From contig NZ_CP095741.1 in the NCBI RefSeq assembly GCF_023078475.1, forward strand, positions 4,372,501 to 4,436,500: a stretch of DNA of 64,000 nucleotides, read 5' to 3'. The position numbers and the translations under genes were made by a program. The notes under the pieces are model-generated. The model was not told where the DNA came from, ran no database searches, and was given only the letters and a program-made list of their open reading frames with translations. Each line of letters begins with the position of its first letter. The stretch's first letter is position 1. This document shows, piece after piece, positions 27,826-36,803 of this stretch. The stretch comes from Luteibacter aegosomaticola (GTDB lineage: Bacteria > Pseudomonadota > Gammaproteobacteria > Xanthomonadales > Rhodanobacteraceae).

Positions 27826-29196
27826 ATGCGCTTGAAGCTCCTTACCGTTGCGCTGGCACTGGCGGCGGCACCCTTCGCGAGCCATGCCGAAGACCTGCTT
27901 GACGCTTACCGCCAGGCCCGGGCTAACGACCCGGTGCTGTCGCAGGCCGATTCCACCCGCCTCGCCACCGGTGAGGGCGTGACCCAGGCCCGTGCGCTGC
28001 TGCTGCCCCAGGTCAGCGCACAGCTGAGCCTCACCCAGACCGACCCGAACGGCCCTGTCCACGAGACGCTCTACGACAACAATAACAACCCCATCGGCGT
28101 CACTGGCGACGTCGGCCACAGCCGTACGCGCCAGCTCGGCGCGACGGTGAGCCAGAGCGTGGTGGACTTCAGCAAGTACGCGGACCTGAAGGCGGCACGC
28201 TCGTCGGCGGATTCGCAGAACGCTACCTACGAGGCGGCCCTGCAGCAGCTCTCCACCCGCGTGGCCACCGCCTACTTCCAGGTGCTGACCAACGACGACG
28301 CCCTCACCTTCCAGAAGGCCAACGAGCAGGCGCTCGCCCGCCAGCTGGAACAGGCACAGCAGCGTTTCGACGTGGGCCTGTCCGCGATCACCGACGTCCA
28401 GGACGCCAAGGCCCAGCACGATACGGCCGTGGCCCAGGTCATCACCGCGGAAAACACCCTCGCCGATTCGCGCGAAGCGCTGACGCAGATCACCGGCAAG
28501 CCGGCGGACAACCTGAAGAAGCTGCGCGAGCAGCTGCCGATGGATGCACCGTCGCCGAACGATGCGCAGGCATGGGTCTCGGAAGCCGTGAAGACCAACC
28601 CGACCATCATCGCCGCGCAGTACAACGTGGATTCCGCCGAGCACAGCATCTCGTCGGCCCGCGCGGGTCACCTGCCGACGATCGATGCCACGCTGGGTTA
28701 CAGCAAGAGCACGGCCTGGAACCAGAACGTCGGCGCTGGCACCGGCACGACTGCCGCCGCTAACGGCCGCGGTTCCACCTCGGTGGGCCTCACGCTGAAC
28801 GTGCCGATCTTCTCCGGCGGTGCCACGCAGTCGCGCGTTCGCCAGAGCATCTACCAGCGCGACTCGGCCCAGGATTCGCTGGAATCCACCCGCCGCCAGG
28901 TCGTGCGCGATACGCTGAACTACTACCGCTCGGTCGTCGCCGGCATCAGCAAGGTGGAAGCGACCAAGGCCGCCGTGGAGTCCGCGGAAAGCGCACGCGA
29001 TGCAACGCAGGCCGGTTTCGAAGTCGGTACCCGCACCATCGTCGACGTGCTGATCGCCCAGCAGAACCTCACCTCGGCACTCAGCGATTACTCGCAGGCC
29101 CGCCACCAGTTCGTGCTCGACAAGCTGCTGCTGAAGCAGACCGCCGGCACGGTGGACGTGAAGGATCTCGAAGCGGTGAACTCGCTGCTGCAGTAA
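27826..29196 (+). CDS. tolC: TolC-family outer-membrane efflux channel
   Basis: A 456-residue outer-membrane factor with signal peptide (cleavage after SHA, residue 21). It shows the internal duplication of TolC: two halves of alternating long helices and beta strands, with repeat-end motifs such as LLPQVSAQLSLTQT and HLPTIDATLGYSKS, and VVDFSKYADLKAARSS / IFSGGATQSRVRQS. It forms the trimeric exit duct for tripartite pumps and type I secretion. No pump genes are adjacent. A strong terminator follows. Confidence 0.95.
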   Translation: MRLKLLTVALALAAAPFASHAEDLLDAYRQARANDPVLSQADSTRLATGEGVTQARALLLPQVSAQLSLTQTDPNGPVHETLYDNNNNPIGVTGDVGHSRTRQLGATVSQSVVDFSKYADLKAARSSADSQNATYEAALQQLSTRVATAYFQVLTNDDALTFQKANEQALARQLEQAQQRFDVGLSAITDVQDAKAQHDTAVAQVITAENTLADSREALTQITGKPADNLKKLREQLPMDAPSPNDAQAWVSEAVKTNPTIIAAQYNVDSAEHSISSARAGHLPTIDATLGYSKSTAWNQNVGAGTGTTAAANGRGSTSVGLTLNVPIFSGGATQSRVRQSIYQRDSAQDSLESTRRQVVRDTLNYYRSVVAGISKVEATKAAVESAESARDATQAGFEVGTRTIVDVLIAQQNLTSALSDYSQARHQFVLDKLLLKQTAGTVDVKDLEAVNSLLQ

Positions 29197-29223
29197 CCCC
29201 CGCAGCCGCAGTGGCAGTTGCAA

Positions 29224-29257
29224 TAAAAAAACGGCCCCTCTTGGGGCCGTTTTTTTT
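29224..29257 (+). terminator. Intrinsic terminator after tolC
   Basis: AAAAACGGCCCC, short loop, GGGGCCGTTTTTTTT. About 28 bases past the tolC stop codon. Confidence 0.9.
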
Positions 29258-29356
29258 GTTCCCGCGTCGCACTCGGTGATCGGTTCATTCGCTGAAGCGA
29301 ATGCATGTCTTAAGCGACGTTCGCCGCCTCGTCCTTGTTAGATTGAGGAAGCCGCA

Positions 29357-29478
29357 GGTGGGCAAGCCCTGGGGGCCGCCAGTCGCGGACCTGCGGACCG
29401 GGCCGTAGGCGCCGCTTTCGCGATAATCGAAGCGTTCGGCGGCCCTCCGCTCATGTCGGCCCCCAGGGCTTGCCCACC
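29357..29478 (+). repeat. Palindromic module A
   Basis: Bounded by a perfect 21-bp inverted repeat (29357-29377 with 29458-29478, containing GGGCAAGCCCTGGGGGCC). Between the arms is an 80-base core beginning GCCAGTCGCGGACCTGCGGA and ending CCTCCGCTCATGTC that is shared with module B. Confidence 0.8.
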
Positions 29479-29652
29479 CGCGCACCCAGCGATGAGGTTC
29501 ATGGCGGGAGAGCCTGCGACTTGGAGCTATGTACATGTAGCAACGCTCACGCGGCTGGGAGTCACGCGCAGGACGGCGCACACGGCGGACTCCTACAGAA
29601 TGCGGCGTTTCGGTGTACTGGCTTGCGCAACACGCAACGAGACGTGTGGACT

Positions 29653-29782
29653 CGGGGACGGTCAGGGCCTTGCGGCCGACATGAGCGGAGGGCCGCGTGA
29701 CGTCACGGTGTCCGCGAAAGAGGTGCATACGGCCCGGTCCGAAGGTCCGCGACTGGCGGCCGCAAGGCCCTGACCGCCCCCG
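29653..29782 (-). repeat. Palindromic module B (inverted homologue of A)
   Basis: Bounded by a 25-bp inverted repeat with one mismatch (29653-29677 with 29758-29782, containing GTCAGGGCCTTGCGGCC). Read leftward, its 80-base core aligns without gaps to the core of module A, while the arms are of a different sequence but again self-complementary. Confidence 0.8.
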
Positions 29783-29881
29783 ACCCCAACAAACCCCCAG
29801 CCTAAGGCGGCGCTAGCCGCTCAAAACACGCATTCGCACCAGCGAATGAACCGATCACGAGGCGCGACGCCATGCGACGGT

Positions 29882-31153
29882 TCATTCCTGAAGCAAGGTA
29901 TCCACGAGCTTCATCACCTTACCAACCGAGCCGCGTTCGCTTTCGAATACCCGGCGGGCCGCCTGGCCCATCTCCGCGCGCCGCGGTTCATCGCGCAGCA
30001 GCGCCAGCACCTCGGTACCGAGTTCGGAGCCATCCTGCACACGCTGCCCACCATGCTCATCGAGCAGCGCCTGGGTGATCTCTTCGAAGTTGTAGGTATA
30101 CGGCCCCACCAGCACCGGCTTGCTGAGCGCCGCCGGCTCGAGCACGTTGTGGCCGCCGATCGATACCAGGCTGCCGCCGACAAACGCGACGTCGGACGCG
30201 GCGAAGAAGCGCAGCAACTCGCCCATGGAGTCGATGACGAAGCATTGCGTGGCCTGGCCGGGCACCTTGTCAGCGCTGCGCGTCGCCACGTTGAAGCCCA
30301 GGCTGCGCACGGAGGCTTCGACCGCCTTGAAGCGCTCCGGATGGCGGGGAGCAATCAGCAGCAAGGCATCGGGCAGGCGGCGCATCACCTCGGTGTGCGC
30401 TTCGAACACGCACATTTCCTCGCCTTCGTGCGTACTCGCCGCGATCCACACCGGGCGCCCCGCGCCCCACGCCTCGCGCATGGCCGTGCCGGCTTCGAGC
30501 GCCGCGCTGGGCACGGGCATGTCGAACTTGAGGTTGCCGCACACGGTGAGCTGGCTCGGCTCGGCACCGAGCAAACGGTAGCGCGCCGCATCGGTCCGCG
30601 ACTGCGCGGCGATGTGGCTCACGCAACGCAGCGCGCGGCGCACCAGCGAGCTCATCCGCGCATAGCCCTTGAGCGACCGCTCGGAAAGGCGGGCGTTGGC
30701 GATGAGCAGCGGGATACCGTGGCGCCGGCACGCAAAATACAGGTTGGGCCAGATCTCGGTTTCGACGATCACCGCGAGCCGCGGCCGGGTGTTACGCAGG
30801 AAGCGCTTCACGGCGAACGGCAGGTCGTAGGGCAGGTAGACGCTGTGAACCGAATCGCCGAAGAGCTGGCGGACCCGCTCCGAGCCCGTCGGGGTCACGG
30901 TGGTCACCAGCATGGGTGCGCGCGGGTAGGCTTCCATCAACGCCTTGACCAGCGGCTCGGCGGCGTTCACCTCGCCGACGGAGACGGCATGGACCCAGAG
31001 GCAGCCGGCCAGCCGGGGTTCCCTGAAACTGCCGAAGCGCTCGCGCCAGCGCACGTGGTAATCCCCGTAACGCATGCCGCGCGCCATCAGGCGCACCATC
31101 ACCAGCGGCGTGAACAGGTACATGGCCAGGTTGTAGAGCAGGCGCAGCAGCAC
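29882..31153 (-). CDS. waaA: 3-deoxy-D-manno-octulosonic acid (Kdo) transferase
   Basis: A 423-residue GT-B glycosyltransferase that adds Kdo to lipid A precursor at the inner membrane. Typical: N-terminal membrane anchor LLRLLYNLAMYLFTPLVMVRL, WVHAVSVGEVNAAEPLV with the catalytic Glu, VIVETEIWPNLYF, STHEGEEM and SIGGHNVLEPAAL. It starts with GTG at 31153, which matches the family N-terminus. It is divergent from lpxL, with only 65 bases between the two starts, so the two lipid A genes share a promoter region. Confidence 0.95.
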   Translation of the reverse strand: MLLRLLYNLAMYLFTPLVMVRLMARGMRYGDYHVRWRERFGSFREPRLAGCLWVHAVSVGEVNAAEPLVKALMEAYPRAPMLVTTVTPTGSERVRQLFGDSVHSVYLPYDLPFAVKRFLRNTRPRLAVIVETEIWPNLYFACRRHGIPLLIANARLSERSLKGYARMSSLVRRALRCVSHIAAQSRTDAARYRLLGAEPSQLTVCGNLKFDMPVPSAALEAGTAMREAWGAGRPVWIAASTHEGEEMCVFEAHTEVMRRLPDALLLIAPRHPERFKAVEASVRSLGFNVATRSADKVPGQATQCFVIDSMGELLRFFAASDVAFVGGSLVSIGGHNVLEPAALSKPVLVGPYTYNFEEITQALLDEHGGQRVQDGSELGTEVLALLRDEPRRAEMGQAARRVFESERGSVGKVMKLVDTLLQE

Positions 31154-31218
31154 GCTATACCCGTTGGTGGCGGTAGGCCGGGCAGTATAGCCGCCCCAGT
31201 CCGCTACAATGGCCGGCC

Positions 31219-32145
31219 ATGCCCGGAATGCCCCGCCCCACCCTTACCCGTGCCCTCCTGATGCCCCGTAACTGGGCGGGATGGCTGGGCGTGGGCGTGA
31301 TCTGGCTGATCGCCCACCTGCCCTTTCGCGCCTTGATGGGCCTGGGCCGGCTCACCGGCCGGCTGGCACTGCACCTGAACAAGGAGCGCCGGCGCATCGC
31401 GGCCACCAACATCGCCTTGTGCTTCCCGGAGCTCTCCGCGGAGGAACAGAAGGCCCTGGTCCGAGCCAACCTCTGCGACGTCGGCATGATGCTGGCCGAG
31501 TTCGCCCTGGGCTGGATGGGTTCGGACAAGGCCATCGCCAACGTCCCCGTCACGATCGACGGCCTCGAGCACCTGGAAGCCGCGCGCGCTTCGGGCCGCG
31601 GCGTATTGCTCGTCGGCGGACACTTCTCCCATCTCGAGTTGTGTGCTCGGCTGGTCTCTCAGCGCATCCGCATCGCCGGCATGTACCGGCGCATGGATTC
31701 GGACGTCTTCGAGTTCGCCGTGCTCCGTTCGCGCCTGCACTACGCGGCCGCCATGTTCGAGAAGGACGATATCCGCGGCACGGTGAAGTACCTGAAGGCG
31801 GGCGGCACGCTGTGGTACGCCCCCGATCAGGACATGCGCAGCAAGGACAACGTGTTCGCCCGGTTCTTCGGCGTACGCGCGGCGACCATCACGGCCACGC
31901 ATCACCTCGCGCGCATGTCGAACGCGGTGGTCATTCCGTTCCATCACCGCCGCCTGCCGGACGATTCGGGTTACGTCATGCGCCTGGGTGCACCGATGGA
32001 AGACTTCCCCTCGGCGGATGCCGCAGCCGATACCGAACGCGTCAACGGCGAGATCGAAGCGATGGTTCGCGAGGCACCTGAGCAATACCTTTGGGTGCAT
32101 AAGCGTTTCAAGACACGCCCGCCGGGTGAGCCAAAGATCTATTGA
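31219..32145 (+). CDS. lpxL: Lipid A acyltransferase (LpxL/LpxM family)
   Basis: A 308-residue inner-membrane acyltransferase that adds secondary acyl chains to Kdo-lipid A. An N-terminal membrane segment covers about residues 18-40 (WAGWLGVGVIWLIAHLPF). The catalytic HX4E motif is HFSHLE in LLVGGHFSHLELCARL; the substrate motif is DQDMRSKDNVFARFFG. Whether it acts first (LpxL) or second (LpxM) cannot be told from this sequence alone. A REP element follows the stop. Confidence 0.9.
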   Translation: MPGMPRPTLTRALLMPRNWAGWLGVGVIWLIAHLPFRALMGLGRLTGRLALHLNKERRRIAATNIALCFPELSAEEQKALVRANLCDVGMMLAEFALGWMGSDKAIANVPVTIDGLEHLEAARASGRGVLLVGGHFSHLELCARLVSQRIRIAGMYRRMDSDVFEFAVLRSRLHYAAAMFEKDDIRGTVKYLKAGGTLWYAPDQDMRSKDNVFARFFGVRAATITATHHLARMSNAVVIPFHHRRLPDDSGYVMRLGAPMEDFPSADAAADTERVNGEIEAMVREAPEQYLWVHKRFKTRPPGEPKIY

Positions 32146-32148
32146 TCC

Positions 32149-32243
32149 GTAGGAGCCCACCCTGTGGGCGACGCCTTTCGTACAAACGCCACAGGCCCTG
32201 TGATGCTTTCGCGAAAGATGTCGCCCACAGGGTGGGCTCCTAC
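32149..32243. repeat. Long REP element g (type 2-like left, type 1 right)
   Basis: Left arm CGACGCCTTTCGT, right arm complement of CGACATCTTTCGC. It lies 3 bases past the lpxL stop, before virK. Confidence 0.9.
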
Positions 32244-32387
32244 AAAAAAAGCGGCTCGGGCTTTCGTGGGGCTTTCCCGAAACTTTCTACGCGGCAACGG
32301 CCGCTAAATCGTTTCTTCTCACGAAAGTCAGGCGAAAAATTAACGGTGTAAAACGTCCGTCGTTCCCCCACGAGACGGACCCTCCCC

Positions 32388-33302
32388 ATGCAGTCCCTGT
32401 TTCGCTTCGCGCGCTCGTTGCGCGGCCGCGCCGGTTGGCATAGCACCCGCTCGCACGCGCTCGGCGCCGTGCTGACGTATTGCGGCCGTTCGTTCAAGCG
32501 CTGGCGCGAACACGATGCATGGCTGGCCTTCCTGGAAACACCGGCCATGGCAGGTATTAGCGAAGTGGATGCCGTGCTGATCGAGCGCTACCAGCACCGT
32601 TACATCAGCAAAGCGTGGAGCACCGAGCAGCGTCTGCAGGCCGTCCGCGCGCATTACGATTTCGCCCTGTCTCGCTTTCCGCGCGAGCTGTTCCACATGC
32701 TTTACCGCGAGCGACAGGTGCTGGCCGGCAAGCTGCCGCTGCGCGACGGCAGCGAGCTGTCGCTGCTGTTGAAAGCGCCGATCCGCCGCGGGCGCGAGGG
32801 CGAACTCAGCATCTCGCTTACCGATGCCTCGGGCCTTCAGCTTTCGTACGCGCAGTTCTCGATCATCAACGGTGGCCGCACCATCGTCATCGGCTGCCTG
32901 CAGGGCGCCGCGAACAACGCAGGCCGCGAGGCCGTGCGCGAACTGACGAAGCAATGCCACGGCCTGCGCCCGAAGAACCTACTGCTCTCGATGGTGCGTT
33001 CGATCGCCAGCGCATATGGCATCGAAGAAGTACTGGGCGTGGGCAACGACCGCCACGTGTTCGGCGGCATCGCCAACAAGGTGAAGGCCGATTACGACGG
33101 CTTCTGGCTCGAGGCCGGCGGTGAACTGGGCGACTACGGCTTCTACCGCCTGCCGCCGCGCGAACCGGTGCGGCTTGAATCCGAGGTGGAGAGCAAGCGC
33201 CGCAGCGAATTCCGCCGCCGTGAAGCGCTGCGCCAGGAAGCCTGCGAGCTAATTGTCGTGCCGTTCGGCTTCCACCGGCCCGTGCTCGCCGCGGCGGCGT
33301 GA
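32388..33302 (+). CDS. VirK/YbjX family protein (DUF535)
   Basis: A 304-residue soluble protein of the DUF535/VirK family. Recognisable are LFHMLYRERQVLAG, YAQFSIINGGRTIVIGCLQG, and GIEEVLGVGNDRHVFGG with KVKADYDGFW. In enteric pathogens relatives influence surface properties and resistance to antimicrobial peptides; the biochemical role is unknown. Its neighbours are LPS genes, which agrees with an envelope role. Its last 54 bases overlap the convergent glycosyltransferase gene. Confidence 0.82.
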   Translation: MQSLFRFARSLRGRAGWHSTRSHALGAVLTYCGRSFKRWREHDAWLAFLETPAMAGISEVDAVLIERYQHRYISKAWSTEQRLQAVRAHYDFALSRFPRELFHMLYRERQVLAGKLPLRDGSELSLLLKAPIRRGREGELSISLTDASGLQLSYAQFSIINGGRTIVIGCLQGAANNAGREAVRELTKQCHGLRPKNLLLSMVRSIASAYGIEEVLGVGNDRHVFGGIANKVKADYDGFWLEAGGELGDYGFYRLPPREPVRLESEVESKRRSEFRRREALRQEACELIVVPFGFHRPVLAAAA

Positions 33303-34043
33303 GATGCGCCGCTCGTAGAGCTTGGCGTACTTCAGGAACGCATAGAACGCGTGCACGCGGGCGGCGATGAAGCCGGCCCAGCCGCCACGCCAGTGCCCAC
33401 GCCAGAAGTAGTAGCGGGCGAAAGCGACCATCGGATACGCCACCATGCGCAGGCGCAATGCCCGCGGTTCGCGCGTATGCCGGTCGCGCACCTGCAGCGA
33501 TGAATAGCGGTTTGCCTTGTCGACCCGGCCTTCGATATCCCGTTCACCGTGGTGATCGATGATGGCATCGAGCCGGCGCACCGGCCCATCGACCACGACG
33601 CTCTCGTGTACCTCGTGCCCGCTCATGCGCGCACGCTCACGATCGAACAGGCGGACGTAATGGTTCAGCCGTGCCCGCGCCGGTTGCCAGCGCCAGAACA
33701 CCCATTCGCGGCGTAGCAACTCGTAACCAGCCACCGACGGATCGACCAGCGCGGAACGGATCCGCTCGGCCGCTTCGGCTGGTACGGCCTCATCGGAATC
33801 CAGCAGCAATACCCAGCGATACCGCGCCAGGTCGATCGCCGCCTGCTTCTGCGCGCTGTAGCCAGCGAAAGGCTGTTCGTGGACGCGTGCACCCGCGCGC
33901 TCGGCGATCAGCCGGGTAGCATCGGTGGAACCGGAATCCAGCACCACGATGTCATCGGCGAACGCGACCGAGGCCAGGCACTCACCGAGGGTGTCGGCGT
34001 TATTGAAGGTGGTGACGACGACCGAGAGCCGCTCACCCGCCAT
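33249..34043 (-). CDS. Family 2 glycosyltransferase (LPS core type)
   Basis: About 264 residues. GT-A fold: SVVVTTFNNADTLGECLASV at the start, VVLDSGSTDATRLIAE, and the metal-binding LLLDSDEAVP. The end (about 200-264) is basic with a likely membrane-associated helix (PMVAFARYYFWRG). It resembles WaaE/KdtX-type transferases that decorate the LPS inner core. Start could be ATG 34043 (MAGERLSVVV) or ATG 34058. Either overlaps the ligase stop at 34033, so it is coupled to that gene. It overlaps virK tail to tail by 54 bases. Confidence 0.86.
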   Translation of the reverse strand: MAGERLSVVVTTFNNADTLGECLASVAFADDIVVLDSGSTDATRLIAERAGARVHEQPFAGYSAQKQAAIDLARYRWVLLLDSDEAVPAEAAERIRSALVDPSVAGYELLRREWVFWRWQPARARLNHYVRLFDRERARMSGHEVHESVVVDGPVRRLDAIIDHHGERDIEGRVDKANRYSSLQVRDRHTREPRALRLRMVAYPMVAFARYYFWRGHWRGGWAGFIAARVHAFYAFLKYAKLYERRISRRRGEHGPVEAERHDN

Positions 34044-35313
34044 GCCGTGGTTCCGCATCGGGCAGGTCGGCGAACAACGCCGCACACCACACGGCAAACA
34101 GCCAGGCGGCGAGCAGGCCCCACCACGCTGAGTAGAAGGCCATGTGGGTATTCAACGGAAAGAAGATCACGAACAACGCCACGGTCGGCGGGAACGCCCG
34201 GCGGCGCGCCTCGGCACCAGCGCGCCACCAGGTGCGCACGGCGAACACCGTAGCCGCGAGCCAGGCCAGCAAGCCGATCGTGCCGGTTTCAGTCGCCACC
34301 TCCAGCACCACCTGGTGGGCATGGCAGGCACCCTCGCCCTCCCCGCACTTCTCGATCGTGAGGAAGTGGTCGCCGGGAGCGGCATAGGTGGGATAGGCCA
34401 CGCGGAACCCGCGCACGCCGACGCCATTCACCGGGTTGCCCTCGTACAGTCGCAGCGAGGTTTTCCAGATATCCAGGCGGCCGGTCAGCGCGGTATCCAG
34501 GCCCTGGGAGGTGCCATTCAAGGCCGGCAAGGTATGCGCGATGCGTTCGCGGAACCGCGGCGAAACCTGCCAGGCCAGCAGCCCGGCAGCGACCACGACC
34601 ACGCCCGCGGCGGCGCAGGCGGCGACGAAACGCTTGAAGCTACCGGCTTCGCGCCACAGGAAGGCGAGGCCGACCAGCCCGTAGCAAATCCAGGACGCGC
34701 GCGAACCGGAGAGCAGCACGGGGCCGAGGGTGGCAAGGTAAGCGCCGACCAGCGCCCAACGACCCCAGCGCTCGCGCACGCTCCACAGCAGGAACGGGGC
34801 GCAGGCGGACAGCGCGGGACCCAGCTTCAGGTTATCGCTACCGAAGATGCCGGAGAGCCGCTCCGCGTTGGAGTGGCCGGCGAGCCCGATCCCGGTGAAC
34901 GCCTGCACCCACGCATCCAGCACCCAGATAGCAACGACCGCGGCGGTTGCGATGTACAGCGCACGCACCTTGCCAGGCCGGCGCATGGCGAAGCAGGTGT
35001 ACACGCCAAGCGGTGCAAAGCGCAGGATGCCGGCCAGCGTGCCCCAGCTCTTGCCGGGCGCGACGGCATCGACCGCCGAGATGAGGGCGGCGCCGGCATA
35101 CGCCGCGAACAACCACAGGAACAGTTTCGCTCCCGGGTGATGGCGCAGGGCTTGCGGTTCGCGCACCAGCAACAGGATGGCGCCGACCAGGGCCAGGAAC
35201 ACGCCGAGCTCGGCGCTGCGCCCGAACGGCAACAACGCAGGCACCAGCCATACCGGCAACAGCGGTGAGCGCAGCCCGGCGCGCAGGGCTGCCTTGATGC
35301 CCGGGGTGCTCAC
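34033..35313 (-). CDS. O-antigen ligase family protein
   Basis: A 426-residue polytopic membrane protein with about 10-12 hydrophobic segments and the Wzy_C-type periplasmic loop (SGSRASWICYGL, then GRLDIWKTSLRLYEGNPVNGVGVRGF, near residues 225-310). Such proteins join O-antigen or other glycans to lipid A-core, or polymerise repeats (WaaL/Wzy). Which applies is open. Start is GTG at 35313, whose GTGA overlaps the stop of the upstream glycosyltransferase gene. Order of transcription: GT4, ligase, GT2. Confidence 0.85.
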   Translation of the reverse strand: MSTPGIKAALRAGLRSPLLPVWLVPALLPFGRSAELGVFLALVGAILLLVREPQALRHHPGAKLFLWLFAAYAGAALISAVDAVAPGKSWGTLAGILRFAPLGVYTCFAMRRPGKVRALYIATAAVVAIWVLDAWVQAFTGIGLAGHSNAERLSGIFGSDNLKLGPALSACAPFLLWSVRERWGRWALVGAYLATLGPVLLSGSRASWICYGLVGLAFLWREAGSFKRFVAACAAAGVVVVAAGLLAWQVSPRFRERIAHTLPALNGTSQGLDTALTGRLDIWKTSLRLYEGNPVNGVGVRGFRVAYPTYAAPGDHFLTIEKCGEGEGACHAHQVVLEVATETGTIGLLAWLAATVFAVRTWWRAGAEARRRAFPPTVALFVIFFPLNTHMAFYSAWWGLLAAWLFAVWCAALFADLPDAEPRHGG

Positions 35314-36449
35314 GCGACGGGTACGCCTTCCACCACCTCGGCATACAGCGCGAGCGTCGCGGCCTGCATATCGACCAGGCGGTAGCTGCGCGGCGGCGGG
35401 ATGGGCGGTGCGAAACGGAGCAGTTCCGCCGCGCGCTCCACCAGCCGCTCGCGATCGTTCAGCGGTACGCGGCCCGCGGGGTAGAGCTCGGCGAGCAGTT
35501 CGCCCACGCCGCCGTGGGCATAGCCCAGCACGGGCCGGCACATGGCCAGGGCTTCGACCACCGTGCGCCCGAACGACTCGGGCCGCTGCGATAGCTGCAG
35601 CACGAGGTTGGACATGGCGTAGACATCGCGGATATCGGAACGCGGCGGCGAAATGACCACCTTGGCCTCGAGCCCGCGCTCGCGGATAAGCGCACGCAGC
35701 TCGGCCACGTAGGCTTCGCGGCCCGGCTCGTCGGCCCCCATGAGCAGCAGGCGCGCATCGATGGCGCGGCTCTGCAGGTCGGCGATCAGCTCGATCGCGT
35801 CGGCGTGGCCCTTAAGGCGCGTACCGCGGCCAGGCAGGGTGAGCAGGGGCGCACCTTCCAGCTGCGGGTATTCCTCGAAGAACGCGCGCTGCCAGGAATC
35901 GTCCGGGCGGTAGCCGTAGGGGAAGGCCTCGGTATCGACGCCGCGCGGCACCACCGAGATGCGCGCGCTGGAAATATCGTCGGGGTAATGGCGCAGCACG
36001 TAATCACGCAGCGTCTGCGACACCACGATGACCCGTTCGCCACGCAGCAGGATGCTGCTGTAGTGCCCCGGGCTGTTGAGGCCGTGCACGGTGGTGACGA
36101 AATGCGGGCGCGGCTTCACCCGCTTCATGGCCCACCAGCCGACCCACGCCGGGAGGCGCGAACGGGCGTGGACGATATCGGGTTTCACCTGGCGCAGGAT
36201 GCGCCGCAGCTTGCCCACGGTGAACAGCGTGCGCAGCGACTTGTGGCCGATGGCCAGGGTGATGTGCTCGCTACCCTCGGCTTCGAGCTGCGCCACGAGG
36301 CGGCCGCCGGCCGAGACCACGATGGAACGGTGGCCGGCCTCGACGAGGGCTTTGGCGATTTCGAGGGTCGAGCGCTCGGCACCGCCCGAATGAAGGGCGG
36401 GTACGAGTTGTACAACGGTCATCGTCCGGGCTGGGAAGACGGTGGCCAT
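35310..36449 (-). CDS. Family 4 glycosyltransferase
   Basis: A GT-B transferase of 379 residues. Seen: VVQLVPALHSGGAERSTLEIA at the N-terminus, PDIVHARSRLPAWVGWW, ISVVPRGVDTEAFPYG, and the donor-binding RPESFGRTVVEALAMCRPVLGY with the EX7E pair. ATG 36449 is taken as the start; ATG 36422 (MTVVQLVPAL) fits the family start better and neither has a clear ribosome site. It leads the operon GT4-ligase-GT2, probably for LPS core or O-chain assembly. Confidence 0.88.
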   Translation of the reverse strand: MATVFPARTMTVVQLVPALHSGGAERSTLEIAKALVEAGHRSIVVSAGGRLVAQLEAEGSEHITLAIGHKSLRTLFTVGKLRRILRQVKPDIVHARSRLPAWVGWWAMKRVKPRPHFVTTVHGLNSPGHYSSILLRGERVIVVSQTLRDYVLRHYPDDISSARISVVPRGVDTEAFPYGYRPDDSWQRAFFEEYPQLEGAPLLTLPGRGTRLKGHADAIELIADLQSRAIDARLLLMGADEPGREAYVAELRALIRERGLEAKVVISPPRSDIRDVYAMSNLVLQLSQRPESFGRTVVEALAMCRPVLGYAHGGVGELLAELYPAGRVPLNDRERLVERAAELLRFAPPIPPPRSYRLVDMQAATLALYAEVVEGVPVA

Positions 36450-36509
36450 GGCGCGGTCCGGTTGTGAAGGATTGGCGGGCGATGCATGCAGCGAGCCCGC
36501 CCGGGCCGG

Positions 36510-36716
36510 TCAGTCTTTCAGTACGTAGGTGGCACCACAATACGAGCACTTGGAGGTGCCGCCCTCGTCTTCGATGGGCAGGTACACCTTGGGGTGCGAG
36601 TTCCACAGGAACATGCCCGGCATCGGGCACGACAGCGGAAGATCGTGGCGGGTCACTTCGTAGCGGTTTTCGGCATTCGCCGGGATGAGCGGCGCAGCCG
36701 CGGGATTCGGGTGCAT
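36510..36716 (-). CDS. CHCC zinc-finger domain protein
   Basis: A 68-residue protein with the four metal ligands of the zf-CHCC family: Cys in LSCPMPGMF, His in NSHPKVYLP, and the pair in CSYCGATYVL. Related domains occur in the complex I subunit NDUFS6; the bacterial role is unknown. Start ATG at 36716 (MHPNPAAAPL). It lies 60 bases upstream of the glycosyltransferase operon on the same strand. Confidence 0.85.
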   Translation of the reverse strand: MHPNPAAAPLIPANAENRYEVTRHDLPLSCPMPGMFLWNSHPKVYLPIEDEGGTSKCSYCGATYVLKD

Positions 36717-36764
36717 GTGAAACTCCGGGCGATGCGTTGAAACCGGGGATAAACGCGATGGTAG

Positions 36765-36794
36765 CAAAAAGGGCCCGCTCGCGCGGGCCCTTTG
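36765..36794 (-). terminator. Intrinsic terminator, leftward
   Basis: Read leftward AAAGGGCCCGCGC, loop, GCGGGCCCTTTTTGC. It lies between REP element h and the zinc-finger gene and would stop transcripts that come from yceI. Confidence 0.75.
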
Positions 36795-36803
36795 GACACA
36801 CAG

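Larger units (their letters stand above)
29272..29861. repeat. Nested inverted-repeat structure between tolC and waaA
   Basis: Outer arms 29272-29309 and 29825-29861 are near-perfect inverted copies (about 37 bp, few differences), each containing its own hairpin CATTCGC..GCGAATG. Weaker pairing continues inward (29310-29335 with about 29800-29824). Inside lie two palindromic modules, A and B, in opposite orientation. No coding frame is convincing. It fills most of the 685-base gap between the convergent genes. Confidence 0.75.

Noticed and set aside
29357..29782. Modules A and B as an insertion sequence or integron attC pair
   Set aside because: No transposase or integrase frame, no target-site duplication I can see at the outer arms, and the arms lack the conserved attC core triplets in the proper layout.
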